Assembly: GCF_900103805.1 (NCBI RefSeq)
Contig: NZ_FNIB01000002.1
Coordinates: 1-64,000 of the forward strand
Source of the DNA: Cryobacterium flavum
Lineage (GTDB): Bacteria; Actinomycetota; Actinomycetes; Actinomycetales; Microbacteriaceae
Direction of reading: 5' to 3'
DNA: 64,000 bases
The position numbers and the translations under genes are program-made. Below are positions 16,782 through 24,717 of this stretch, piece by piece. Every line of letters begins with the position of its first letter. Position 1 is the first letter of the stretch. The notes under the pieces are model-generated. The model was not told the origin of the DNA. It ran no database searches and was given only the letters and a program-made list of their open reading frames with translations.

Positions 16782-18200
16782 ATGATGCTTTCCATTTTGG
16801 GCTATGCCACCATAGCCATCATTCTGGCGCTGCTGCTCAAGCAATACGTGGCCGCCGTCATCGCACTCGCGGTGGTGCCGATTCTCGCCGCCCTCGTGGC
16901 CGGTAACTCACCGCTCGAAATCGCCGGATTCATTCAGGACGGTTTCTCCGGAGTGGTCGGCGTCACCGCCATGTTTGTGTTCGCCATTCTGTTCTTCGGC
17001 GTGATGCGCGACGCCGGGCTGTTCGACCCTGTGATCAACCGCATCGTGAAACTCGCTGGCAGCGCGCCCGCCACCGTGACCGTGGCGACCACTGCCCTGG
17101 CCATCGTGGCGCACCTCGACGGCGCCGGCGCTACCACGTTTCTGATCGCGATCCCCGCCATGCTGCCACTCTACGAGCGACTCGGCATGAGTCGTCTCGT
17201 CCTCACGACCTGCGTCGGTCTCGGCGCCGGCGTCATGAACCTGATGCCCTGGGCCGGACCGACCGCCCGCGCCGCGGCCACCATCAACGTGGACGCCAAC
17301 GAGATTTGGGTGCCGCTCATTCCGGCGCAGATCGCGGGCATCCTGATGTCCCTCGGTGTGGCCTACCTGCTGGGTCGTCGAGAAGCACGCCGCCTGGAAC
17401 GTGTCGCACTCGGCGATTTCTCCCCCGCACCGCGTTGGTTCGGGTGGTCTGGCGCACGCGGCGGGGACGCTGCAGGCATCCGTTCTCGGCCAATGGCGAC
17501 TGAGCTGTTTACTGAACCCACCTCGGGCGGCGTGGCGACCGATCAGGCGACACTGCAGTCGACCCTGCTTCGCCCGAAGCTCATGTGGGTGAACACCATT
17601 CTGCTCGTGGCCACGCTGGCCACACTCATCTCGGCCGTCGCCTCCCCCGCGATGGTATTCATGGTCGCCGCAAGCCTCGCCCTGGTGATCAACTACCCCG
17701 GACTCAAGATTCAAAGCGAGCGCTTCGACGCGCACGCCAAGGGCGCGATGCTTATGGCGAGCACCCTGCTCGCCGCTGGCGTGCTGCTCGGCGTGCTCGA
17801 GGGCAGCGGCATGATCGACGCGATGGCCACGAGCACGGCGTTGCTCATTCCCGACGCGATCATGCCGGCGCTCCCGCTCATCGTGGGCATCATCGGCGTT
17901 CCGCTCAGCCTCGTCTTCGGGCCGGACGCCTACTACTTCGGCTTTCTGCCGGTGCTCGTCGGCGTCGGCGACCAGTTCGGCATCAGCGCACTGCACCTCG
18001 CGCAGGCCTCAGTCATTGGAGAAGAAACAATGGGATTCCCCATCAGCCCGCTCACCGGAGCGTTCTACCTGCTCGTGGGCCTCGGCCAGGTCGACATCGG
18101 CCGGCATATTCGCCACATGATCGGCTGGGCCTGGCTGGTCAGCCTCGGCATGCTCGCCGTCGCCATCGCCACGGGTGTCATCCCCCTGTGGGCCGCGTGA
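16782..18200 (+). CDS. CitMHS-family citrate/metal-citrate transporter
   Basis: A 472-residue membrane protein with ~12 hydrophobic helices and family signatures: FGVMRDAGLFDPVINRIV, AHLDGAGATTFLI, NLMPWAGPTARAA and VFGPDAYYFGFLPVL. CitMHS proteins import citrate complexed with Mg or Ca by proton symport. The hydrophilic centre (residues ~200-260) is longer than usual. AAGGGG precedes ATG 16782. The next gene overlaps by four bases, so transporter and AtuA-type enzyme form one unit and the actual substrate may be the AtuA substrate. Confidence 0.88.
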   Translation: MMLSILGYATIAIILALLLKQYVAAVIALAVVPILAALVAGNSPLEIAGFIQDGFSGVVGVTAMFVFAILFFGVMRDAGLFDPVINRIVKLAGSAPATVTVATTALAIVAHLDGAGATTFLIAIPAMLPLYERLGMSRLVLTTCVGLGAGVMNLMPWAGPTARAAATINVDANEIWVPLIPAQIAGILMSLGVAYLLGRREARRLERVALGDFSPAPRWFGWSGARGGDAAGIRSRPMATELFTEPTSGGVATDQATLQSTLLRPKLMWVNTILLVATLATLISAVASPAMVFMVAASLALVINYPGLKIQSERFDAHAKGAMLMASTLLAAGVLLGVLEGSGMIDAMATSTALLIPDAIMPALPLIVGIIGVPLSLVFGPDAYYFGFLPVLVGVGDQFGISALHLAQASVIGEETMGFPISPLTGAFYLLVGLGQVDIGRHIRHMIGWAWLVSLGMLAVAIATGVIPLWAA

Positions 18201-19552
18201 GCACCGCGCGCAGCACGCTGCGGCTCGGCGCCGGCGCGGGATTCTCGGGTGACCGCATCGACCCGGCCCGCGACCTCGCCGAACGCGGCGAGCTCGACTA
18301 CCTCATCTTTGAGTGTCTCGGTGAGCGCACTGTCGCCACCGGCCAGGCCCGTCGCCTGATCGACTCGAACGCAGGCTTTGACCCGCTGCTCGACAAGCGG
18401 ATGCGCGCGGTACTGCCCCACACGACGGCCAACGGCACGACCGTGGTCACCAACGCCGGCGCAGCGAACCCCGTCGCCGCCGCAGAGCTCGTGGCTCGCA
18501 CCGCCGCCGAGGTCGCGGCCGGGCCGGTACGTGTCGCCGCCGTCACCGGCGACGACGTGCTCGAGCAGGTGCGTCGCCACAACCCCGTTGTCTGGGAAAC
18601 CGGTCGGCATCTGTCGGAGCACGCCGAAGAACTCGTCTCGGCAAATGCCTATATCGGTGCTGGTGCGGTGATTCCCGCGCTCGAACTCGGCGCCAACGTT
18701 GTGATCACCGGTCGCCTCGCTGATCCTTCGCTCTATCTCGCGCCCCTCGCGTTCGAATTCGGGTGGCAGGCTTCCGACTACGCAACGCTCGGGGCGGGAA
18801 CTGCGGTCGGGCATCTTCTCGAATGCGCCGGGCAACTCACGGGCGGCTACTATGCGGATCCGGTGACCAAGCCGGTGCCAAACCTGGCCTACCTGGGGTT
18901 TCCGTTCGCCGACGTGCGGGCCGACGGCTCGGCCGTCTTCGGCAAGCTCGACGGCTCCGGCGGCACGCTCACCACCCGCACCTGCGCGGAACAGCTGCTC
19001 TACGAAGTGGGCGACCCGGTCGCGTACCTCACACCCGACGTCACCGCAGATTTCACCGGAGTGTCGTTCTCGCAGGTAGCGACCGACCGGGTCGCCGTCG
19101 AGGGCGCGACCGGCGGCATCCGCCCCGACGAACTGAAAGTAACCCTCGGCTTTCGCGGCGGCTGGCTCGGCGAGGGGCAGATCAGCTATGCCGGCCCGAG
19201 AGCGCTGCAGCGCGCCGAGCTCGCCGGCGACATCGTGCGACAGCGGCTGCGCGAGGTGCACGGCCTTGCCGCCGAGAACATCTTCGTCGAGTTCATCGGC
19301 GCCGGCGCCGCATTCCGTGGATTGGACGCCCGCAGCGACCCCCATGAAGTGCGCCTGCGCGTCACCGCCCAAGCCGCCAGCTTTGACGCAGCGGATGCCG
19401 TGGGCTGGGAAGTCGAGGCCCTCTACACGAACGGCCCAGCCGCTGGTGGCGGGGCCCGTCGCTCAACCACCGAGGTGCTGTCGATCAGGTCGTGCCTGAT
19501 TCCGCGGCATTTGGTGCCCACCGACGTGCACCTACTGGAGGTGACAAAATGA
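18197..19552 (+). CDS. AtuA-family acyclic terpene utilisation-like protein (DUF1446)
   Basis: A 451-residue protein with the AtuA/DUF1446 start (LRLGAGAGFSGDRIDPARDL, ELDYLIFECLGERT) and conserved blocks TNAGAANP, GRLADPSLYLAP and LECAGQLTGGYYADP. AtuA is needed for geranyl/citronellyl breakdown in Pseudomonas, but its reaction is unknown, and actinobacterial homologues often sit with transporters. GTG 18197 overlaps the transporter stop (GTGA); the open frame extends further upstream only as a shadow of the transporter gene. Confidence 0.85.
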   Translation: MSTARSTLRLGAGAGFSGDRIDPARDLAERGELDYLIFECLGERTVATGQARRLIDSNAGFDPLLDKRMRAVLPHTTANGTTVVTNAGAANPVAAAELVARTAAEVAAGPVRVAAVTGDDVLEQVRRHNPVVWETGRHLSEHAEELVSANAYIGAGAVIPALELGANVVITGRLADPSLYLAPLAFEFGWQASDYATLGAGTAVGHLLECAGQLTGGYYADPVTKPVPNLAYLGFPFADVRADGSAVFGKLDGSGGTLTTRTCAEQLLYEVGDPVAYLTPDVTADFTGVSFSQVATDRVAVEGATGGIRPDELKVTLGFRGGWLGEGQISYAGPRALQRAELAGDIVRQRLREVHGLAAENIFVEFIGAGAAFRGLDARSDPHEVRLRVTAQAASFDAADAVGWEVEALYTNGPAAGGGARRSTTEVLSIRSCLIPRHLVPTDVHLLEVTK

Positions 19553-19851
19553 CCGCGCTCGATCTGTTGGCGGATGTTCGCACCGGCGACAAAGGGTCGA
19601 CGCTGATTCTGGCGGTGTTCCCCCGCGACGACGAGTCGTTTCGGTATTTACTGCATCGTCTGACCGGCGCGGTGGTTGCAGCGCACTTCGGCGATCTGGT
19701 CACCGGCGACGTGCGACGCACAGCCCTGCCACAGCTGCCGGGTTTCGTGTTCGAGCTGCCGGGCGTGCTCGGCGGCGGTGTGACGGGGTCGCCCACCCTC
19801 GACGGACACGGGAAGACGCTGAGCTACCACCTGCTGAGTTTGGACCTGTAG
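19549..19851 (+). CDS. AtuA-related small protein (ferredoxin-fold-like C-terminal domain)
   Basis: A 100-residue protein (LADVRTGDKGSTLILAVFPR, FVFELPGVLGGGVTGSPTLD, GKTLSYHLLSLDL). In many AtuA proteins this domain is fused to the C-terminus; here it is a separate gene whose ATG 19549 overlaps the AtuA stop (ATGA). It is expected to form a complex with the AtuA-like protein. Confidence 0.8.
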   Translation: MTALDLLADVRTGDKGSTLILAVFPRDDESFRYLLHRLTGAVVAAHFGDLVTGDVRRTALPQLPGFVFELPGVLGGGVTGSPTLDGHGKTLSYHLLSLDL

Positions 19852-19871
19852 CGAGTCTGACGCGCGGGTCG

Positions 19872-20267
19872 CTAGGCGGTCACCAGCAGGCGAGCATCCG
19901 TTTGGCTGGCCAATTTGCGGTCGAAGGTGTACAGCGGCTGATTCGATGTCAGCTCTGCCGACGTCACGAGGTAGCAGTCCTCAAACGACAGGTTGGGATG
20001 CCCGACGAACAAAGCCAGTACGCGATCGAACAGGGCGGCATTGGCGACGATTTGGGGCAGATTCACGAGACCATGAATGGCTTCTCGCTGCTGCTCACGA
20101 TTGAGCCCGTACGTGTGCCCCAACACGAACGCTGTCTCGACGAGTGCGATATCGGACACGACAAAGGTGCCGCCCGTGTGAAGCAGCGCCACAGCGGCGT
20201 CGTGCTGTTCGGGCACATCGTTCAGCAGCAATCGAAGAACGACATTTGCGTCCAAGGATGCGCTCAA
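19872..20267 (-). CDS. VapC-like PIN-domain toxin
   Basis: A 131-residue PIN-domain protein: catalytic D6 in SLDANVVLRLLL, E44 in LVETAFVL, D in LSFEDCYL and D in YTFDRKL, the four acidic residues of the metal-dependent RNase site. It overlaps the upstream antitoxin by four bases. A role as toxin follows from the family and pairing. Confidence 0.9.
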   Translation of the reverse strand: MSASLDANVVLRLLLNDVPEQHDAAVALLHTGGTFVVSDIALVETAFVLGHTYGLNREQQREAIHGLVNLPQIVANAALFDRVLALFVGHPNLSFEDCYLVTSAELTSNQPLYTFDRKLASQTDARLLVTA

Positions 20268-20518
20268 TGTGCGCTCTCGTCGTGACGGTGTTCCTGGTAG
20301 TAGGCGTCGACGTCTGTGACGGGCTCGACGATCGTCGCGTAGCTGGAGATTCGTGCACTGAGGGCTTCGATGTGCGCCACCGGCGCTATGTTGATCGTGC
20401 CGCTGGCTTCGTCGATCGAGATTTCCAGTCGATCACCGCGTTCAAGCTGTAGGGCTTTGCGCACTGCTGCGGGAAGCGTTAGTTGGCCTTTGCTGCTCAG
20501 GGTGACGATGGCCTTCAT
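20264..20518 (-). CDS. AbrB/MazE-type antitoxin paired with PIN toxin
   Basis: An 84-residue protein whose first 45 residues have the swapped-hairpin AbrB pattern (VTLSSKGQLTLPAAVRKALQ, GDRLEISID); the acidic C-terminus (TDVDAYYQEHRHDE) should bind the toxin. ATG 20518 is seven bases after TAAAAT (20526-20531) with no RBS, so translation is probably leaderless. Confidence 0.9.
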   Translation of the reverse strand: MKAIVTLSSKGQLTLPAAVRKALQLERGDRLEISIDEASGTINIAPVAHIEALSARISSYATIVEPVTDVDAYYQEHRHDESAH

Positions 20519-20525
20519 GACTTAC

Positions 20526-20531
20526 ATTTTA
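20526..20531 (-). promoter_or_regulatory. Leaderless -10 box (TAAAAT)
   Basis: TAAAAT ends seven bases before the antitoxin ATG at 20518; no ribosome binding site is present. Confidence 0.5.
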
Positions 20532-20575
20532 GGTGGCGTAAGGCGAAAGCGCGAGTGACAGAAGCATGGTCCGGC

Positions 20576-21730
20576 TCACAGCTCGTGATCCTTCAGGATC
20601 GTTGGAAGCAAGTCGGCCATATCCAGGCGACGAACGAGATGGACCGTGAGGTCGTTCGGTACGAATGCGAGTCGATAGGACCGCGCCCCTGACTCGACCG
20701 GGACGAGCAGACCACGATCGATCAACCGCTTGATGGCATGGCTGCGGCTGGACGCGGAACCCGGAAAGGCGCTCTCGAGATCGGCCGCCTTGACAGTCGT
20801 TTGCGCCGCAGCGATGCTCAGTGCTTCAGCCTCCCTGAGCGTCAGACCGCCGGCAGCGCGGAGTCGTTCGACAGCGGGCACAAGAACCTGATGAATGACG
20901 AATTCGGCGTCACTGAGTCTCGCCAAGTTCGCCAAGTCAGAGTTCAAACCTCGAAGAACATAGGTACACCAAGCAACAACTCCATCATTTTCAAGCGTGT
21001 CAGCAAGTTCCAAATTGTCGTAATATGCCTGTCGGTCTGCACCGAAAACGGCGGTGGGGTTCACAGCCCCGTAGCCGGCCGAGGAGGAGAACCCGTGCTG
21101 AATCAACATTGCGTAGGTGATCAATCGAGCGACGCGACCGTTCCCGTTTCCGAAGGGGTGGATCCAGAGAAATCGATGGTGCACGATCGCTGTTTGGAGC
21201 AGCTGATTGTGCGGAGCTTGTGGTTGGGCGATGAATGCGACCAAAACGGACATGTAATCCGGTACGTCAGATGGCCACGGCGGATGATGCGCAGAATGCC
21301 CTCTGGAGACCTCTCCCAGGCGATATGCACCGGGCGTGTGGTCGCCCTCCCGTGACAGACCATCGACGACAATTCGATGAAGTTCGCGGATAAAGAGATG
21401 GTCGACGGGCGACGACCCGACGTTGGCGTCGATAAACGTGATCGCACGCTGAATGTTGAGGATCTCCCGGACACCCTCATTCTGAGGCCGGAGGCTGTTA
21501 CCGAGCCTACTTTCGGCCGCGCCGGTGACGGCGTCCAAGATGGATGTTCGGTTTCCCTCGATGCGGGCGGACATGATGCTGGTCAGTAGTTGGAACAGCT
21601 CTTTGAGTTGAGAGTAGATGATCGACGGAGTGGTTCCCCGACTCAAATTTGCTCGGGCACGCTCAAATGCGATGATTTCCCGCGTGAGGTCGCTGTCGAA
21701 CGCGAACGCCGGGTATTCGATGTCATGCAC
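20576..21730 (-). CDS. Fic/DOC-family protein, probable AMP transferase
   Basis: A 384-residue Fic protein: an N-terminal helical domain with the autoinhibitory motif SARIEGN (near residue 54), the Fic core ending in HPFGNGNGRVAR (near residue 190), and a C-terminal winged-helix region (SSRSHAIKRLIDRGLLVPV). The inhibitory glutamate makes it a class II type that silences itself. In the core motif the usual D/E before GNGR is N, which may alter metal binding. GTG 21730 is six bases after TAAAAT, a leaderless start. It follows the toxin-antitoxin pair but is transcribed separately. Confidence 0.88.
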   Translation of the reverse strand: MHDIEYPAFAFDSDLTREIIAFERARANLSRGTTPSIIYSQLKELFQLLTSIMSARIEGNRTSILDAVTGAAESRLGNSLRPQNEGVREILNIQRAITFIDANVGSSPVDHLFIRELHRIVVDGLSREGDHTPGAYRLGEVSRGHSAHHPPWPSDVPDYMSVLVAFIAQPQAPHNQLLQTAIVHHRFLWIHPFGNGNGRVARLITYAMLIQHGFSSSAGYGAVNPTAVFGADRQAYYDNLELADTLENDGVVAWCTYVLRGLNSDLANLARLSDAEFVIHQVLVPAVERLRAAGGLTLREAEALSIAAAQTTVKAADLESAFPGSASSRSHAIKRLIDRGLLVPVESGARSYRLAFVPNDLTVHLVRRLDMADLLPTILKDHEL

Positions 21731-21736
21731 CGTTCT

Positions 21737-21742
21737 ATTTTA
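21737..21742 (-). promoter_or_regulatory. Leaderless -10 box (TAAAAT) of the Fic gene
   Basis: TAAAAT, six-base spacer, then GTG 21730; this fixes GTG as the start although no RBS is present. Confidence 0.5.
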
Positions 21743-21899
21743 CCGCAGCGTGACAACAATTGAACTGTTTCCTCTTTTCGCACCGAAATCACGGTGTTCT
21801 TGACAGTCTTCACTGTGGGTCTATTTGATTTCAGACGAAACCTATTTGCACGATGCGCCGATTGGAATTCGATCTCCGGCTCCCGCGCTACGCTGGCGT

Positions 21900-22523
21900 G
21901 TGCAACTTTCCCTCTGGCTGGCCCTCGTCGGCGCAGGCGTGCTGATCAGCTTCACCCCGGGCGCGGGAGCGATCAACACCATGAACAACTCGCTGACCAG
22001 CGGGTTTCGTCGCTCGATCTGGGGAATCCTCGGGCAGCAGGCGGCACTCGTGGTGCACGTGGCCGTGGTGGCGCTCGGCGTGGGCGTGCTCGTGGCCAAT
22101 TCTCCCGTGCTATTCAATGTGATTCGGTATGCCGGGGCCGCCTACCTGGTGTTTCTGGGCATCCGTCTGTTGGTGCAGAAGCCTGACCCGACGAGGGACC
22201 TGGCTGCACCGCGCACGCGCGAACCGGCCGGGTCGATGTTTCGCCGCGGTCTGTGGGTGAACCTGCTGAACCCCAAGGCGCTCGTGTTCTTTCTCGCGTT
22301 CATGCCGCAGTTCATTCGGCCCGAGCAGCCGCTGCTGCCGCAGTACCTTGTGCTGACGGTCACCGTGGTGCTGATCGACGTGATGGTGATGTGGCTGTTC
22401 TTCGCGGTGGCGGCGAAATCGTTTCAGCGCTTCACGAACACCGCTCGTGGTCAGCTAATTCTCAACCGCACGTTCGGCGTGCTGTTCGTGGCCGTCGCGC
22501 TGCTGCTGGCGCTGGTGCATTGA
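21900..22523 (+). CDS. LysE/RhtB-family amino-acid exporter
   Basis: A 207-residue protein with six hydrophobic helices and family motifs FTPGAGAINTMNNSLTSGFR near the start and NLLNPKALVFFLAFMPQFI in the middle. LysE/RhtB proteins export amino acids or related metabolites. GTG 21900 fits the family length and lies five bases after TACGCT, suggesting a leaderless transcript; the longer frame from 21825 is unlikely. Confidence 0.9.
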   Translation: MQLSLWLALVGAGVLISFTPGAGAINTMNNSLTSGFRRSIWGILGQQAALVVHVAVVALGVGVLVANSPVLFNVIRYAGAAYLVFLGIRLLVQKPDPTRDLAAPRTREPAGSMFRRGLWVNLLNPKALVFFLAFMPQFIRPEQPLLPQYLVLTVTVVLIDVMVMWLFFAVAAKSFQRFTNTARGQLILNRTFGVLFVAVALLLALVH

Positions 22524-22570
22524 GATGCCGGCAGCAGCTTCTCAGAACGGATGCTCGATACGCTTACTTG

Positions 22571-23074
22571 ATGAGTACCACCGAAACACGACCACCGCGT
22601 CCGGCCGTACTAGCGGGGATCGTGGGCTTCGCGGTCGTTATGCTGTATGCAATTTCCGGGGCGCTGCAGATTCTGGTGTGGAATCCGCTCGCGGCGGTGC
22701 CGGGCGCAACGCTCGGGCAGATTCGTGCCGACATGGCCCTCGCCGGTGAAAGCCTGAGCGCAAACGGGGTCCTCGCCTGGGCTGGCATCGGGCTGCTGCT
22801 GGCCGGGGTGATCCTGCTGGTCGCGACCATGCGCCGCACCAGTCGGGTGTGGCCGGTCGTCGCGGCCTATCTTGTGCTGCTGGTTTTTGCCGCCCCCGGG
22901 CATTTCTTCGTCTCGTTCGGCCCCGGTATGTCGCTCGCCGACACGTTCCTGATTTCGGGTGCCGATCACACTACGTGGGGCATGGTCTTGTACCTGGTGA
23001 GTGCGGCTGCCCTGCTTACCCTGATCGTGGTGATCATTCGGGCCGCTCGCGCAGTCTCGGCCGGCGCAGAATAG
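22571..23074 (+). CDS. Hypothetical four-helix membrane protein
   Basis: A 167-residue protein with four hydrophobic helices (about residues 13-37, 65-85, 93-112 and 135-158). No family was recognised. ATG 22571 follows TACGCT (22559-22564) by six bases, a leaderless start. It ends four bases before the AlkD-like gene. Confidence 0.7.
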   Translation: MSTTETRPPRPAVLAGIVGFAVVMLYAISGALQILVWNPLAAVPGATLGQIRADMALAGESLSANGVLAWAGIGLLLAGVILLVATMRRTSRVWPVVAAYLVLLVFAAPGHFFVSFGPGMSLADTFLISGADHTTWGMVLYLVSAAALLTLIVVIIRAARAVSAGAE

Positions 23075-23078
23075 ACGA

Positions 23079-23573
23079 ATGAGCGACGCCGGCGACTTCG
23101 TAGATCGTACGCTGCAGTACGAAGCGACCTGGGAGCGGGCAGCCGAGTGGCAGGCGCAGCTGGGCGCCGAGCTCGAGGTCTACGGGTCGTCGGTGGGGGC
23201 CGTGCGTGGCACCATTCGCGACCTGGCCCGTCGACATAGGAGCATGACCCACGACGAGGTGACCGCGCTCAGTTCCGAACTCTGGAACGTGCCGGTGTTC
23301 GAGCGCCGCTTCGCCGCGATCGTGCTGCTGCAGGCGAACGTGACCCGGCTCGACAACAACGACCTCACCCGCATCGAAGGGTTTCTGCGCGGTGCGGCTG
23401 TGCCCGAGCTCGCGGATCCGCTCACGGTCGACGTGGTGCTGCCGCTCGTGCAGCGACTGACCGGCGCGAATCGCGCCAGAGCGGATACAGCGCTGGCGCG
23501 GTGGGCGCGAGACGGCGACCCCTGGCTGCTCCGCGCTGCACGCGGTGTGCACGCAAGGATCGCGAGCGAGTAG
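23079..23573 (+). CDS. DNA alkylation repair (AlkD-like) HEAT protein, shortened
   Basis: A 164-residue protein with the AlkD-family helical repeats: AVRGTIRDLARRHRSMTHDE and ELWNVPVFERRFAAIVLLQA, then LADPLTVDVVLPLV. AlkD glycosylases remove N3- and N7-alkylated purines. Full-length relatives have ~220-240 residues; here the frame stops after WLLRAARGVHARI, so the last repeats are missing. It may be a trimmed gene with altered function. Confidence 0.7.
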   Translation: MSDAGDFVDRTLQYEATWERAAEWQAQLGAELEVYGSSVGAVRGTIRDLARRHRSMTHDEVTALSSELWNVPVFERRFAAIVLLQANVTRLDNNDLTRIEGFLRGAAVPELADPLTVDVVLPLVQRLTGANRARADTALARWARDGDPWLLRAARGVHARIASE

Positions 23574-23584
23574 CGGGGCGGGCG

Positions 23585-23597
23585 GCGGCATCCGCCG
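23585..23597. other. Short GC hairpin after the AlkD-like gene
   Basis: A CGGCGG-CAT-CCGCCG stem (23583-23597) lies between the AlkD-like stop and the qor promoter; there is no T-tract, so termination is uncertain. Confidence 0.3.
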
Positions 23598-23610
23598 TGA
23601 GGGCGTCGCG

Positions 23611-23616
23611 TAGGCT
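23611..23616 (+). promoter_or_regulatory. Leaderless -10 box (TAGGCT)
   Basis: TAGGCT, six bases (GCGGGC), then ATG 23623; no ribosome binding site. Confidence 0.55.
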
Positions 23617-23622
23617 GCGGGC

Positions 23623-24600
23623 ATGCGCGCAATCATCGTGAACTCTCCCGGCGGGCCCGAAGCCCTGGCCATGCAAACCGTGCCCGACCTCGAGGTCGGC
23701 GCCCACGACATTCGGGTGGAGGTGGCCGCAGCGGGCGTCAACCGCGCCGACATCATGCAACGCGAGGGCCGCTACCCGTCACCTCCCGGCGCCCCGGAAT
23801 GGCCGGGGCTCGAGGTGTCGGGCGTGGTCACCGAGGTAGGCGATGACGTGACCCGCTTCGGCGTGGGCGACCGGGTCTGCGCGCTGCTTCCCGGCGGTGG
23901 GTATGCCACCGAAGTGGTGGTGCACGAAGGCCTGGCGCTGCTGGTGCCGCTCTCGATGGACCTCGTAGACGCCGCCGCCCTGCCCGAAGCCCTAGCCACG
24001 GTGTGGTCTAACGTGTTCATGAGCGCAGAACTCGCGCCCGGCGAGACCCTGCTCGTGCACGGTGGCGGCAGCGGAATCGGCACCACCGCCATTCAGTTGG
24101 CCCGCCTCCTGGACGCCCGCGTGGCCGTGACGGCCGGCTCCGCCGAGAAGCTCGCCATGTGCGCAAGCCTCGGGGCCGAGACGCTCATCAACTATCGCGA
24201 GCAGGACTTTGTGACCGAGATCAAGGCCGCTACCGATGGGCGCGGTGCCAACGTGATTCTCGACATCATGGGCGGCGCCTACGCGGCGCGCAACATCGAG
24301 GCGGTCGCGATCAACGGTCGCATCATGGTGATTGCCAACCAGAGCAACGAACCGGCCACCTTCGATCCGGCCCGCCTCATGCAAAAACGTGCACGCTACT
24401 GGGCCACCACGCTACGTGCCCGCTCGCTCGCCGAACGAATTGCCATCGTGCGCTCGCTGGAAGCGGCGGTCTGGACCTGGATCGCATCGGGCGAGTTTCG
24501 ACCGGTCATCGACGGCCGATTCTCTTTCGAGAACGCAGCGGATGCCCATAGCCGGCTGGAATCATCCGCTCACGTCGGCAAGATCGTGCTGGTGCCCTGA
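23623..24600 (+). CDS. NAD(P)H-quinone oxidoreductase (zinc-independent MDR)
   Basis: A 325-residue medium-chain dehydrogenase/reductase of the quinone oxidoreductase (PIG3-like) group: N-terminal GroES-like domain (AGVNRADIMQREGRYP, WPGLEVSGVV), NADPH-binding Rossmann motif (VHGGGSGIGTTAIQLARL) and VILDIMGGAYAARN. It reduces quinones or similar carbonyl compounds with NADPH. ATG 23623 is read from a leaderless transcript. Confidence 0.9.
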   Translation: MRAIIVNSPGGPEALAMQTVPDLEVGAHDIRVEVAAAGVNRADIMQREGRYPSPPGAPEWPGLEVSGVVTEVGDDVTRFGVGDRVCALLPGGGYATEVVVHEGLALLVPLSMDLVDAAALPEALATVWSNVFMSAELAPGETLLVHGGGSGIGTTAIQLARLLDARVAVTAGSAEKLAMCASLGAETLINYREQDFVTEIKAATDGRGANVILDIMGGAYAARNIEAVAINGRIMVIANQSNEPATFDPARLMQKRARYWATTLRARSLAERIAIVRSLEAAVWTWIASGEFRPVIDGRFSFENAADAHSRLESSAHVGKIVLVP

Positions 24601-24717
24601 CCGGGCACGACACGGGTCACAAACGGTGCGACCGCCGCACACTGCCGTGGGTCATTCGGTCAGTGCAAGTTGCGCAGCCAAGTCGCCGAGTTCGCGGGCC
24701 TGCTCGCTCGCATGGCA

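Noticed and set aside
16908..17996. 362-codon minus-strand frame opposite CitMHS
   Set aside because: Composition is that of an antisense shadow (His/Asp/Glu-rich) and the coding strand has a clear transporter.
17585..18190. Long plus-strand frame upstream of the AtuA-like gene
   Set aside because: It is an arginine/histidine-rich shadow of the CitMHS gene; the AtuA-like protein starts at GTG 18197.
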